NCBI RefSeq assembly: GCF_012516475.1
Contig: NZ_CP051217.1
Location: 1,550,001 to 1,614,000 of the forward strand
Source: Parasphingorhabdus halotolerans
GTDB taxonomy: Bacteria > Pseudomonadota > Alphaproteobacteria > Sphingomonadales > Sphingomonadaceae
DNA: 64,000 nt
Reading direction: 5' to 3'
Made by a program: the position numbers and the translations under genes. Below the pieces are notes generated by a model. The model made no database searches. It was not told the origin of the DNA and was given only the letters and a program-made list of their open reading frames with translations. Shown piece after piece: positions 38,095-47,542 of the stretch. How positions within the stretch are numbered: the first letter of the stretch is position 1; each line of letters begins with the position of its first letter.

Positions 38095-38160
38095 GCTGAC
38101 ATCTCGTGCAGTTAACGGCCGATCAGATATAGCTATAACATTTCACTCAGCAATTGCTTT

Positions 38161-40494
38161 TCACTCACCATGCTTGCTGCCCCGTTCCGGTGTCAGCATG
38201 CCTGGAGAAACAAAACCAATAGGCTCGGCGCGCATCGCGTTTTGTTTCAGCTCGCTTTCCATTTTCGAGTATTCCTCCTCCATTTCCGGCGTGACGGACG
38301 CCCGACTGTCTTTTAGCGCTTTCTCGAAATGCTTCATCGACACGGTTTCGACCAAACCGCCATATTCACGTAGCGCATAAAGCCCGGCCCGGCGTACAAG
38401 GTCTTCAAGATCAGCGCCCGAATATCTTTCCGCTCGTTCCGCAATATCATCCAGATCGACATCCTTCGCCATCGGCATTTTTGATGTATGAATGGCCAAT
38501 ATTCTGCGCCGACCGGCTTTCCCCGGAACCGGCACGTAAATGAGCTCGTCAAACCGGCCGGGCCGCAACAATGCCGGATCAACCAGACCGGGACGGTTCG
38601 TCGCGCCGATCAATATTACCGACTGCATTTCCTCAAGCCCGTCCATTTCTGCAAGAATAGTATTGACCACGCGCTCAGTCACTTGCGGTTCACCCATGCC
38701 TCCGCCACGCGCCGGAACCAGACTATCAATCTCGTCAATGAACAGGATAGTTGGCGCTACCTGGCGCGCACGGGCAAAAAGCCGGGCAATTTGCTGTTCA
38801 CTCTCGCCATACCATTTGGAAAGCAGATCGCTGGATTTGGTCGCAATGAAATTCGCTTCCGCCTCGCGCGCAACCGCTTTGGCCAGCAGGGTTTTGCCCG
38901 TACCCGGAGGGCCATAGAGCAGAAATCCCTTAGCGGGTCTTATTCCGAGCCGCGTGAAAGCTTCCGGGTTTTTCATCGGCAATTCAATGCCCTCTTTAAG
39001 GCGCATCTGCGCATCATCAAGCCCGCCAATGTCTTCCCAGCGAACGTCCGGTGCCTGCACCATCACCTCACGCATCGCCGATGGTTGCACGCGTTTAAGC
39101 GCCTCAACAAAATCATCACGCCGAACGACAAGCTCTTCAAGCACTTCGGGCGGCACCGTTTCTGATTCCAGATCCAGCTTGGGCATGATCCGTCGCACGG
39201 CTTCTATTGCCGCTTCCCGCGTCAAAGCGGCAAGATCAGCCCCGACAAAACCATAGGTCGTGCGCGCCAGCTCCTGCAAATCAACCGCTGGTTCCAGCGG
39301 CATACCCCGCGTGTGGATGCCCAATATCTCTTTGCGGCCTTTTATATCAGGAACACCAACAACGATTTCACGATCAAACCGGCCGGGACGGCGCAATGCC
39401 TCATCAATGGCTTCAGGCCGGTTTGTGGCAGCAATAACGACCAGATTAAGCCGTGACTCCAGTCCGTCCATAAGGGTCAGAAGTTGCGCGACCAGACGTT
39501 TCTCGGTTTCCCCTTGCACCTGACCACGTTTGGGCGCGATGGAGTCGATCTCGTCGATAAACAGGATCGACGGCGCAGCCTTGGTCGCTTCTTCAAAAAT
39601 CTCGCGGAGTTTTTTCTCCGACTCGCCGTAGGCGGACCCCATGATTTCCGGGCCGTTGATCAGGAAAAATTCAGCGTCGCTTTCATTCGCAACCGCGCGG
39701 GCAAGGCGGGTTTTTCCTGTTCCCGGAGGGCCATGGAGCAACACACCGCGCGGGGGATCAACGCCAAGCCGGGTGAATAATTGCGGGTAACGCAGTGGCA
39801 GCTCGACCATTTCGCGCAGCTGATCAATCGTCTCATGCAATCCACCAACATCATCATATGTGACATCCGCGCGACGGTGTTCGGTTGTTTCTTCATATTC
39901 CGGGCGTAACTCAACCTCGGTGTCCTGATCGATATGAACAACGCCTTTGGGAGATGTTGACACCACGGTTAACCTGATCTGCTGCAGGGAAAATGCCGGA
40001 GCAGCAAGCATCTGCTGAAGTTGGGGCGGCATATCACCGCGATCGACTTGCTGCTGGCCGTGAGTAGCAACAAAATCACCAGCGGTTACCGGCCGGCCCA
40101 TAAAGCTTCGTTTCAAGCCATTCCCGCTGCCATGCAGACGCAGGTCTTTTTGCGCCGGGGCGAACACCACTTTCTTTGCTGGTTTCGAATCCACCTTGCG
40201 AATTTCGACGAAATCCCCGGAGCCCACACCGGCATTTGCGCGCTGCAAGCCATCAAGCCTTGCAAAATCAAGCCCTTCATCTTCGGGATAGGGAAGAACG
40301 GCCCGTGCAGGCGTAGGGCGTTTGCCGGATATTTCGACAACGTCACCCTCGATCAACCCGAGTTTGCCAAGGTTTTCCCGAGACAATCGGGCCAAGCCGC
40401 GGCCACTATCTTCCGGTCGCGCGTTGGCAACCTGCAGTTTTATCATTGGATCGTCGTTTGTTGTTTTGTCTTCGGGGGTTGCTGCGTCAGCCAC
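38161..40494 (-). CDS. CDC48/VAT-type AAA+ ATPase with two AAA domains
   Basis: About 777 aa from the GTG at 40494, which has AGGAG upstream. Alternatives are a TTG at 40512 and an ATG at 40446, which matches the start of archaeal VAT. N-terminal double-psi barrel ([16 protein letters not shown]), D1 domain with GPPGTGKT and [11 protein letters not shown], and D2 with GPPGTGKT and [11 protein letters not shown], each followed by arginine-finger regions (RPGRFD). This is the domain plan of archaeal VAT and eukaryotic p97/Cdc48, an unfoldase that feeds proteases. It occurs in scattered bacteria. No protease or adaptor gene is adjacent. Confidence 0.93.
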   Translation of the reverse strand: MADAATPEDKTTNDDPMIKLQVANARPEDSGRGLARLSRENLGKLGLIEGDVVEISGKRPTPARAVLPYPEDEGLDFARLDGLQRANAGVGSGDFVEIRKVDSKPAKKVVFAPAQKDLRLHGSGNGLKRSFMGRPVTAGDFVATHGQQQVDRGDMPPQLQQMLAAPAFSLQQIRLTVVSTSPKGVVHIDQDTEVELRPEYEETTEHRRADVTYDDVGGLHETIDQLREMVELPLRYPQLFTRLGVDPPRGVLLHGPPGTGKTRLARAVANESDAEFFLINGPEIMGSAYGESEKKLREIFEEATKAAPSILFIDEIDSIAPKRGQVQGETEKRLVAQLLTLMDGLESRLNLVVIAATNRPEAIDEALRRPGRFDREIVVGVPDIKGRKEILGIHTRGMPLEPAVDLQELARTTYGFVGADLAALTREAAIEAVRRIMPKLDLESETVPPEVLEELVVRRDDFVEALKRVQPSAMREVMVQAPDVRWEDIGGLDDAQMRLKEGIELPMKNPEAFTRLGIRPAKGFLLYGPPGTGKTLLAKAVAREAEANFIATKSSDLLSKWYGESEQQIARLFARARQVAPTILFIDEIDSLVPARGGGMGEPQVTERVVNTILAEMDGLEEMQSVILIGATNRPGLVDPALLRPGRFDELIYVPVPGKAGRRRILAIHTSKMPMAKDVDLDDIAERAERYSGADLEDLVRRAGLYALREYGGLVETVSMKHFEKALKDSRASVTPEMEEEYSKMESELKQNAMRAEPIGFVSPGMLTPERGSKHGE

Positions 40495-40603
40495 GGGGGA
40501 GGATCTCCTCAAACTATCTATTGCATTATTAACAAGATAGGGAGCTGCGCGGCTTTATGCGACCCTGAATTTTTTTCGGATGCGTCGGCCGCAGATTTAG
40601 GCC

Positions 40604-40636
40604 AAAAAAAAGGGCTAGCCCCGAAAGACTAGCCCT
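40604..40636 (-). terminator. Orphan intrinsic terminator
   Basis: AGGGCTAG (40611-40618) pairs perfectly with CTAGCCCT (40629-40636). Read leftward it is followed by eight T. No annotated gene lies upstream on that strand within reach, since the region to the right is the start of a rightward LysR gene. It probably ends a short RNA. Confidence 0.75.
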
Positions 40637-40705
40637 AAAAAGTTTTTAGGAGAGGATGCCTGAAAGGCACATCCTATTTGAGGGAAAATGGCTTATGTTG
40701 CAAGT
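40604..40705 (-). ncRNA. Candidate small RNA
   Basis: Leftward reading gives a promoter-like TTGCAA (40734-40739), a 16-base spacer and TAATCT (40712-40717). About 100 bases then lead to the terminator at 40604-40636, including a hairpin AGGAT-GCCT-loop-AGGC-ATCCT region at about 40653-40674. The size and order are those of a small RNA. A 29-codon rightward frame at 40656-40745 with AGGAG close to its ATG is a competing reading. No known RNA family is recognised. Confidence 0.4.
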
Positions 40706-40837
40706 GCGAAAAGATTATTTTCAGATGCAAAATTTGCAATCATAATACGCCCAAATCGGACTGATTATGCCATTTTTACCAGTATTATTACATTTTGCGT
40801 TGCACAATCTGCATTTTGACACGATAGAAACGCTATC

Positions 40838-41716
40838 ATGCGGCGTCTTCCTCCCCTTCGCGCTCTTGAAGCCTTTGTTCGTGTGGCACGGCTTGGTTCA
40901 TCCAAGGCGGCCGCCGCTGAACTTGCCCTTTCTGCACCCGCCCTGAGCCGACGGATAAAGTCTCTCGAAGATCATATTGGAAAGACGCTGTTCGAGCGCC
41001 GCAATCAATCAATGATTCTCAATGAGGATGGTCGGATCCTGCTCGAAACGGTTGCTCCTGCGATGGAAAATATCGCCGATGCCGTGGAAAAAATGACGGT
41101 TACCGGAAGCGACATGCGGTTGCGACTGGGCGTTTTACCGCTGTTTGGCGCAACCCGGCTGTTGCCGCGCTTGCCGGAGCTTAAAAAGCTCTATCCCAAA
41201 CTGCATATTGATGTGGATACGTCGAGCCATGCGGAAAATATGCTGGGCGATGTTATCGACGCGGCGATCATTATAGCAGACCATGTCGATCCAAATCTCC
41301 ATTCGGTAAAACTGGACAGCAACAAGGTTTATGCCATCGCTTCATCGGAGCTCAAAAATGGCCCGAATGCGATCACAACTCCAACGGATCTGCAAAACCA
41401 TAATATTCTGGTTCACAGCGATATGACCAAAGCGTTCGATCAGTGGAAATTGGCAGTCGGTTTGCCCGATCTCGAACCAGCGGGCGTCGACCATATGAAT
41501 AGCGGACCCTTGATGCTCGAAGCCGCAGCCCAAGGGTTGGGCGTTGCCATCATGCACGGCGGTCATTTTTCGGATGCAAATGACCCGCGTTTGGTGCGGT
41601 TATTCGACTATGACATTGATAGCCCCTATAGCTACTGGTTCGTTTGCCGCAAACGGGACAGGAAAAATCGCGCCGTACGGATTTTCCATGATTGGGTCAT
41701 TAAAGCTGGCCTGTAA
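40838..41716 (+). CDS. LysR-family transcriptional regulator (GcvA-like)
   Basis: A 292-aa regulator with a winged helix at residues 1-65 (LRALEAFVRVARLGSSKAAAAELALSAPALSRRIKSLE, shown in part) and a periplasmic-binding-like effector domain from about residue 90. The start MRRLPPLRALEAF resembles GcvA-type regulators. LysR proteins often regulate a divergent neighbour; here the divergent gene is the CDC48-type ATPase about 340 bases away, with a candidate small RNA between. The target and ligand are unknown. Confidence 0.9.
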   Translation: MRRLPPLRALEAFVRVARLGSSKAAAAELALSAPALSRRIKSLEDHIGKTLFERRNQSMILNEDGRILLETVAPAMENIADAVEKMTVTGSDMRLRLGVLPLFGATRLLPRLPELKKLYPKLHIDVDTSSHAENMLGDVIDAAIIIADHVDPNLHSVKLDSNKVYAIASSELKNGPNAITTPTDLQNHNILVHSDMTKAFDQWKLAVGLPDLEPAGVDHMNSGPLMLEAAAQGLGVAIMHGGHFSDANDPRLVRLFDYDIDSPYSYWFVCRKRDRKNRAVRIFHDWVIKAGL

Positions 41717-41765
41717 CATTGCGGTAAACTAGAGGCCCGCCAACACGACTTCATGAAGGCCGCAA

Positions 41766-42872
41766 ATGATCGTTCATTTTCTCTACGAACCCGGTGATGG
41801 GGGGTTGGACCGCGTCGCCATATTGCTGGCCAATGGCATGGCAAACCGTGGCCTACCGGTTGAACTATGGCTAGTGAAAGATGAAGGCGCGACGGCGTCA
41901 CTAATCGACAGGGGAAAAGTGAAGGTCCGCATCTTGCCGACGTCTAATATCGGCAGTCGAGGATTTCGCCTTTTCCGGATCATTCCTGCTTTGGCCAGAA
42001 TGATCCGAGAACATAAACCTCGGGCAATCTTGTCGGCGGGAAACCAAAGTAATTTGGTCATCGCGCTTGCCGGAAGATTGGCTGGCCGTAATAAGACAGC
42101 AATTATCCAGAAAATCACCAATCCGATCCGGCATCCGAACATGCCGGAATTGACTGCAGCCATTCGAAAGGCAAGATTTGAATGGACTGCACGGTTGGGA
42201 GATATGTGTTTGGTACTGAGCAAGGCGGATGCCGATGCCTATCGCGCGCTTTTGCCTAAAGCTTCAGAGAAATTTCAAGCCGTTCGCAACGCTTATGTGA
42301 CCGACGAAATGCTGGCAATAGGGCGCAAACGGAAACAACATGAGCAGGGCGTACCAATCCTGTTCCTGGCGGTTGGGCGGTTGGTAAAGCAAAAGTACTA
42401 CGAAATGATGCTGCGCGCCCTCGCACAATTGTCCGACATACCCTGGACACTCACGATATTGGGTGATGGACCCTTGCGAGAGGTACTAAAGGCCTTGGCA
42501 TCCCGTTTGGGAATTGCGGATCAGGTTCGCTTTACCGGTTTCACACAAGAAACTGCGTCCTACTATTCCGGTTCTGATATTTTGCTGCTGTCATCCCGGT
42601 GGGAGGGCTTCCCGGCGGCACCGCTGGAAGCACTGGCCTCAGGCTGCGACATTGTTATGACCGACTGCGCAGGCGGATTAAACGACATATTGCATGATCT
42701 GGGCTACGAACCGGTTGCCATTGATGACGATGAAGCTTTTGCGAAGAGCATCTCTTACAAGATCAGCAATCCCTCCGACCCGAAAAAGATGATTGAGATT
42801 GCAATGCAATATTCCATCGAAGCATCCGTCGATGATCATTTGCGCCTGATCGATGAAATTAGGCCGGTCTAG
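41766..42872 (+). CDS. Glycosyltransferase, GT4/GT-B type
   Basis: A 368-aa cytoplasmic GT-B enzyme. The N-terminal Rossmann half starts HFLYEPGDGGLDRVA with the Gly-rich acceptor-side loop. The C-terminal half has LFLAVGRLVKQKYYE, LTILGDGPLRE, VRFTGFTQE and the donor-binding ESG-like region SSRWEGFPAAPLEALASG. Such enzymes transfer sugars during polysaccharide or glycolipid synthesis. There are no other sugar genes nearby, so the product is unclear. Its stop abuts the stop of the convergent gene. Confidence 0.88.
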   Translation: MIVHFLYEPGDGGLDRVAILLANGMANRGLPVELWLVKDEGATASLIDRGKVKVRILPTSNIGSRGFRLFRIIPALARMIREHKPRAILSAGNQSNLVIALAGRLAGRNKTAIIQKITNPIRHPNMPELTAAIRKARFEWTARLGDMCLVLSKADADAYRALLPKASEKFQAVRNAYVTDEMLAIGRKRKQHEQGVPILFLAVGRLVKQKYYEMMLRALAQLSDIPWTLTILGDGPLREVLKALASRLGIADQVRFTGFTQETASYYSGSDILLLSSRWEGFPAAPLEALASGCDIVMTDCAGGLNDILHDLGYEPVAIDDDEAFAKSISYKISNPSDPKKMIEIAMQYSIEASVDDHLRLIDEIRPV

Positions 42873-43436
42873 CTAGGCTTTTAAATCGGGATCCAGTTCC
42901 AGACCATCGTCAAGCTGCACGCCAAAGCTGTTCAACATCATCGAGACCTGCGTATATTGCCCGACCGTCATCACCAGATCCATTTTCTGTTTCTCGGTCA
43001 GATCGCTCAGCCGGGCCCATGTAGCATCACTGACGAAGCCATCCGAGGTCAGATCGTCGGTCGCTTGTAACATCGCGCGCTCGGACTGCGACCAGCCCGG
43101 TGCGTCAGGCCCGGTCTTGATCTGTTCAACCTCTTGATCCGTCAAGCCCGCATCTTTGCCGATGACCACATGCTGGGCCCATTCATAGCCGGATTTCCAG
43201 TTAAAACCGGCGCGCAGGATAATGATTTCCCGCTCACGCGCTGGCAGGTCGTTGTGCTTTGACAGGATATAGCCGCCCCACCACATAAATGCCTTGAAGG
43301 CTTTTGGCGCCTTCATCAATGTGCGGAAAATGTTGAGCACGGGACGACCGGCAAAGCGATCGCCAATCATCGCTTTATGCTCGTCGTTCAATTCTGTGTC
43401 ATGAAGCGGGGCGATGCGGGGCTTGTCGAGCCGCAT
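42873..43436 (-). CDS. Carboxymuconolactone decarboxylase-family protein
   Basis: A 187-aa AhpD-like all-helical protein. The family core LPAREREIIILRAGFNWKSGYEWAQHVVIGKDAGL (about residues 62-96, shown in part) is present, but the CxxC redox pair of AhpD is absent and replaced by the E-x-x-x-H type pattern (YEWAQH). A hydratase/lactone-type role is thus likelier than alkylhydroperoxidase support. Its ATG overlaps the stop of the yghU-like gene by one base (TGATG), so the two are translationally coupled. Confidence 0.85.
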   Translation of the reverse strand: MRLDKPRIAPLHDTELNDEHKAMIGDRFAGRPVLNIFRTLMKAPKAFKAFMWWGGYILSKHNDLPAREREIIILRAGFNWKSGYEWAQHVVIGKDAGLTDQEVEQIKTGPDAPGWSQSERAMLQATDDLTSDGFVSDATWARLSDLTEKQKMDLVMTVGQYTQVSMMLNSFGVQLDDGLELDPDLKA

Positions 43437-44328
43437 CAGCTTTTCTCCGGTGCCTCGACTTCCCCGCGCGCAATCCGTTTATCCTGCGTGTTGGTTTCAA
43501 AGTCGCTGGCATCGTGACGCTCGTGCAATTGCGTTTCCGGTTCACCATACGGCCGGTTGACCATCATGCCGCGTTTCGCCGCCGGACGATCACCGACCAA
43601 CCTGGTCCAGCGCTGGACGTTTTTATAATCCTGCACCTGCAAAAACTCGCCCGCTTCATAGAGAACGCCGCGCGCCATGCCACCATACCATGGGAAGGTT
43701 GCCATATCGGCGATGCTATACTCATCCCCTGCCAGATAATCATTGTCCGCCAGATGTCTGTCGAGCACATCCATCTGCCGCTTCACTTCCATCGCATAGC
43801 GGTTGATCGGATATTCCCATTTTTCCGGCGCATAGGCATAAAAATGGCCAAAGCCGCCGCCGAGAAATGGCGCGGAGCCTTGTACCCAGAACAGCCAGTT
43901 GATTGCCTCGGCACGCTTGTGGTGATCGGTAGGCAGGAATTTGCCGAATTTCTCTGCGAGATAAAGCAGCATGGAAGCGGATTCAAATAACCTGGTTGGG
44001 GGTTGGTGCTGTGGTCCATCAGCGCAGGGATTTTACTGTTGGGATTGATATCAACAAAGCCACTGCCAAATTGCTCGCCCTCGCCGATGTTAATCAACCA
44101 AGCGTCATATTCCGCTTCACTTATTCCAAGCTCGAGCAATTCCTCGAACATGATCGTAACTTTGACACCGTTCGGTGTGCCGAGCGAATAGAGCTGGAAC
44201 GGGTGCTTGCCGACCGGCAGTTTCTTGTCTTTGGTTGGGCCAGCAATCGGGCGGTTGATATTGGCAAAGCGCCCGCCGCTTTCGGTATCCCATGTCCATA
44301 TTTTGGGAGGAGTGTAGGCATCGGTCAT
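43436..44328 (-). CDS. YghU-like glutathione S-transferase, apparent one-base frameshift
   Basis: Two overlapping frames together make one GST of about 297 aa. The first part (from 44328) carries YTPPKIWTW, FQLYSLGTPNGVKV and INPNSKIPALMDHS of the thioredoxin-like domain. The second (ending 43436) carries MLLYLAEKFGKFLP and the helical domain with SIADMATFPW. Adding one G to GGGGG at 43999-44003 (a C on the coding strand) gives NPPTRLFESASMLLYL across the join, the usual family sequence. YghU-type enzymes reduce disulfides with glutathione. It is either a young pseudogene or a homopolymer error. Confidence 0.87.
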
Positions 44329-44347
44329 TCAAAAATTCCTTTGGGTT

Positions 44348-44764
44348 TCAGGCGGTGCCCGTAAAATAGCGGACGACGTCAATAGAATCGATGATCAGAG
44401 AAATCCCGTTTATCACAAGATAGGCGAGGATGTATTTGCCAAAGACCGGCGCGCTGGCGACAAGCTGTTTGCGTTTGCGAAAAATCCAGGCATAGGCTGG
44501 CGTCCAGAATATCAGATGGGCCAGGCCGAGCAACCGCACATAGCCATATTGTGCATAAAGCCACTCCATGAATGCCCCGGCAGCGAAAAAGCTGATCAGG
44601 ATTGCAATGGCTTCAAGCCGAAGCCGCCATTTCCCGTCAACGCGTTTCAGCACGAAGAAAATTGATGCCAAATTGATTGCGCCGAGTAGATACATCCAGC
44701 TTTTCAGCCAAAGCGGCTGCATAGCGATTGCTTCGCCGAGTGTTGCTGCATCAATGCCGGTCAT
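44348..44764 (-). CDS. Small four-helix membrane protein of unknown function
   Basis: A 138-aa inner-membrane protein with about four hydrophobic helices (around residues 20-38, 50-68, 75-95 and 110-128) and basic loops (LKRVDGKWRLRLE, FRKRKQ). No conserved motif is recognised. It lies 19 bases upstream of the yghU-like gene on the same strand, so it is likely the first gene of a membrane-protein / GST / carboxymuconolactone-decarboxylase-family operon. Confidence 0.72.
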   Translation of the reverse strand: MTGIDAATLGEAIAMQPLWLKSWMYLLGAINLASIFFVLKRVDGKWRLRLEAIAILISFFAAGAFMEWLYAQYGYVRLLGLAHLIFWTPAYAWIFRKRKQLVASAPVFGKYILAYLVINGISLIIDSIDVVRYFTGTA

Positions 44765-44893
44765 TTGCTAGCCCCTTTCTCAAAGAACGATCATCACTTC
44801 GATTGCTGTCTGCAACTGTCCTACAGATTATCGTTTTCAAACCAAACCAGATTTTCTTTGGTCGCTCCATCATTTCTTTTTGTAATCATAGGT

Positions 44894-44930
44894 CATAAAA
44901 AAAGGGCCTCGAAAGAAGCCCCCTTTTTCA
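44894..44930 (-). terminator. Intrinsic terminator of the cyclophilin gene
   Basis: AAAGGGCCTC (44901-44910) pairs with GAAGCCCCCTTT (44915-44926) around GAAA, with small bulges. Read leftward it is followed by seven T. It lies about 25 bases after the cyclophilin stop. Confidence 0.85.
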
Positions 44931-44950
44931 ATTCAAACTGACGTTTGAGT

Positions 44951-45400
44951 TTATCCTAAGGTAATGCTCTTGATCGCACCAGGCTGCGCAGGTGGTTCAC
45001 CCTTGGGAAGCGCGTGAACGGCTTCCATGCCGGATGTAACCTCTCCCCACACGGTATATTGATTATCCAGGAAGCCTGCGTCGTCGAGGCAGATGAAAAA
45101 CTGGCTGTTGGCGCTATTCGGGTCCATCGTGCGGGCCATTGAGCAGGTGCCTTCGACATGCGGCTCCGCAGAAAATTCCTGAGCAATATCGGGCAAATCA
45201 GAACCGCTCATACCGGTACCGGTCGGATCGCCGCCCTGCGCCATGAAGCCATCAATCACACGGTGAAATACCACACCATCATAAAAGCCATCCGCTGCCA
45301 GCGTCGTAATCCGCTCGACATGCCCCGGAGCAAGATCAGCGCGCAGCTTGATTTCAACGTCACCGGTTTCAAGGTGAAGGGTCATTTTTTCATGTGCCAT
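44951..45400 (-). CDS. ppiB: Cyclophilin-type peptidylprolyl isomerase
   Basis: A 149-aa cytoplasmic PpiB-type enzyme without a signal peptide. AAAGGA lies 7 bases before the ATG at 45400, so the TTG six bases upstream is not the start. Active-site residues are visible in FHRVIDGFMAQGGDPTGTG (Arg, Phe, Gln), SMAR and NSQFFICL. It speeds cis-trans isomerisation of proline bonds during folding. Single gene, followed by a strong terminator. Confidence 0.93.
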   Translation of the reverse strand: MAHEKMTLHLETGDVEIKLRADLAPGHVERITTLAADGFYDGVVFHRVIDGFMAQGGDPTGTGMSGSDLPDIAQEFSAEPHVEGTCSMARTMDPNSANSQFFICLDDAGFLDNQYTVWGEVTSGMEAVHALPKGEPPAQPGAIKSITLG

Positions 45401-45588
45401 CGGCAATTCCTTTGTTGTCGTTATATGAATTCTTGAGGTCGATATAGGCAGGTGTTTTCAAAAAATCACCCGCTGGTTTGGATAAATGTTACAAAAGATT
45501 GTAATTAAGACCGCACAGCTACTACAAAACGGCTCAATCGTATAAACGCCCCACTGACGGGGCACGCGCAAAAAAAGGGGGCTGCGAC

Positions 45589-47010
45589 ATGAATGACATG
45601 ACTGATGCCCGCGAAATGGACGATGTCGACGCAAATATTGCACCACCCAGTCTGGATGAAGACAACCGCCTGACCGACGAGTTTGTCCGGTCGGTTTCCG
45701 AAGCGGTTGAGAATAACGATACGGTACTCGCTCAAGAGCTGGTCAATCCGCTGCACAATGCTGACATTGCCGATCTTTTTGAGCTGATTGGTGAAGACGA
45801 GCGCGCTCCGCTAGCCGAAGCGTTAGGCGATCTGGTCAGCGCCGATGTGCTCGCCGAAATGAACGATTATGTCCGCGAGGATCTTATCGAAGTTCTTGAC
45901 GCCGGGCAGATTGCCGATCTCACCGAACAGCTCGATACCGATGATGCGGTTGCGATCATCGAGGATCTCGAAGATCACGAGCAACTTGCTGTTCTGGCCG
46001 AGCTGGAGCCGGAAGACCGCGCCGCGATTGAAAGCGCGCTTACCTACGAAGAGGAAACCGCCGGGCGTATCATGCAGCGCGAATTTGTCGCGGTGCCTGA
46101 ACATATGATGGTTGGTGATCTGATCGATTATCTACGCAAGAATGACGACCTGACGACGGAATTCTGGGAAATCTACGTCGTGGATCCGGCCTATAAACCG
46201 GTTGGCACCTGTCAGCTCAGCTGGATAATGCGCGTACCCCGCGATATTGCGGTCGCCGATATCATGAAGCGCGAGCAGACTCTGATCCCGGCAGATATGG
46301 ATCAGGAAGAAGTCGCGCTGCGCTTTCAGAAATATAATCTCATCTCTGCTGCGGTAATCAATGATGACGGACGCCTGATCGGGATGATCACCGTCGATGA
46401 TATTCTCCATATTGTTGAAGACGAGGCGAGCGAAGACGTGCTGCTGCTCTCCGGTGCCGGCGAAGGCGATATTAACGAGCCGATCCGCGACAGCTATGTC
46501 GCCCGTGTCCGCTGGCTCATCGCCAATCTGGCAACGGCACTGGTCGCGAGCTTTGTGATCTGGACCTTTGGCGCAGCGATTGAGCAGATGGTGGCGTTGG
46601 CGGTGCTGATGCCGATTGTGGCTTCTATCGGCGGCAACGCGGGAACCCAGACCATGGCGGTCTCGGTCCGCGCGCTGGCCATGAACGAACTGACCCGCTC
46701 CAATACGCGCAGGATCATTGGCCGCGAGTTTCGGATTGCATTACTCAACGGCGGAACGATAGCGGTGCTGGTGGGAATTGGAACCGGGCTGGTCTTTGCC
46801 AATCCCCTCCTCGGCATCGTGATCGCCGTCGCAATGCTGATCAATATCGTAATCGCAGGGTTTGCCGGAATATTTGTTCCGGTAACGCTGGACCGGATGG
46901 ATCAGGATCCGGCGCTGGCATCGTCGGTTTTCGTCACGATGATTACAGATACGATGGGCTTCCTCGCCTTCCTGTCCCTCGCAGTCGGCAGCGGGCTGGT
47001 CAATTTCTAA
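45589..47010 (+). CDS. mgtE: Magnesium transporter MgtE
   Basis: A 473-aa homodimeric Mg channel. A cytosolic acidic N domain (helical repeats, residues 25-150), two CBS domains (about 155-280) that sense Mg, then five membrane helices with the pore motif around GGNAGTQTMAVSVRALA. The start has a purine-rich AGGGGG upstream. A GCCCC/GGGGC hairpin at 45548-45563 lies in the leader. The next gene starts 16 bases later. Confidence 0.94.
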   Translation: MNDMTDAREMDDVDANIAPPSLDEDNRLTDEFVRSVSEAVENNDTVLAQELVNPLHNADIADLFELIGEDERAPLAEALGDLVSADVLAEMNDYVREDLIEVLDAGQIADLTEQLDTDDAVAIIEDLEDHEQLAVLAELEPEDRAAIESALTYEEETAGRIMQREFVAVPEHMMVGDLIDYLRKNDDLTTEFWEIYVVDPAYKPVGTCQLSWIMRVPRDIAVADIMKREQTLIPADMDQEEVALRFQKYNLISAAVINDDGRLIGMITVDDILHIVEDEASEDVLLLSGAGEGDINEPIRDSYVARVRWLIANLATALVASFVIWTFGAAIEQMVALAVLMPIVASIGGNAGTQTMAVSVRALAMNELTRSNTRRIIGREFRIALLNGGTIAVLVGIGTGLVFANPLLGIVIAVAMLINIVIAGFAGIFVPVTLDRMDQDPALASSVFVTMITDTMGFLAFLSLAVGSGLVNF

Positions 47011-47025
47011 GATGTTGGCAGTGAA

Positions 47026-47538
47026 ATGATCGAAACCGAACGTCTGCTGCTCCGCCCGCATATTGCAGAGGATTTTCCCGGCTGCCTCGCGATGTGGCAA
47101 GACCCGCAGGTCATCCGCTATATCGGTAACGTCCCCTCAACCGAAGGTGAGGCATGGATGCGGTTTTTAAGCTATTTTGGCCGCTGGGAGTTGATGGGTT
47201 ACGGGATGTTCGCTGTAATCGAGAAAGATTCCGGCGATTTTCTGGGAGAAATAGGTTTCAGCGATTTTCGCCGTAACCTCGGCCCGGATTTCGATCCGTT
47301 TCATGAAGGCGCGTGGGTGATGAACCAAGCAGGGCAAGGCAAAGGTTATGCTTTTGAAGCAACTGCAGCAGCCCATGACTGGCTCGATCGAAAATTCAAA
47401 CCGGAAAAAACCGTGTCCATTATCGACCCCGATAACGCAGCCTCGATCAAGTTGGCCGGTAAACTTGGCTACACCGAAACCCGCCGCGATGAATATAAAG
47501 GTGATGCGGTGATAGTTTTTGAGCGCTTTAAAGCATAA
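47026..47538 (+). CDS. GNAT-family N-acetyltransferase
   Basis: A 170-aa RimJ/RimL-like acetyltransferase. Characteristic parts are IETERLLLRPH at the start, IGFSDFRR, the acetyl-CoA loop NQAGQGKGYAFEATAAA (Q-x-x-G-x-G/A pattern) and the DNAASIKLAGKLGYTE signature near the end. The substrate is unknown. It is likely co-transcribed with mgtE, 16 bases upstream, and ends 4 bases from the convergent neighbour. Confidence 0.9.
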   Translation: MIETERLLLRPHIAEDFPGCLAMWQDPQVIRYIGNVPSTEGEAWMRFLSYFGRWELMGYGMFAVIEKDSGDFLGEIGFSDFRRNLGPDFDPFHEGAWVMNQAGQGKGYAFEATAAAHDWLDRKFKPEKTVSIIDPDNAASIKLAGKLGYTETRRDEYKGDAVIVFERFKA

Positions 47539-47542
47539 GCGT

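Noticed and set aside
40656..40745. 29-codon rightward frame with AGGAG close to its ATG
   Set aside because: The spacing from AGGAG to ATG is short, the frame contains the hairpin of the candidate small RNA, and the peptide has no features. Kept only as an alternative.
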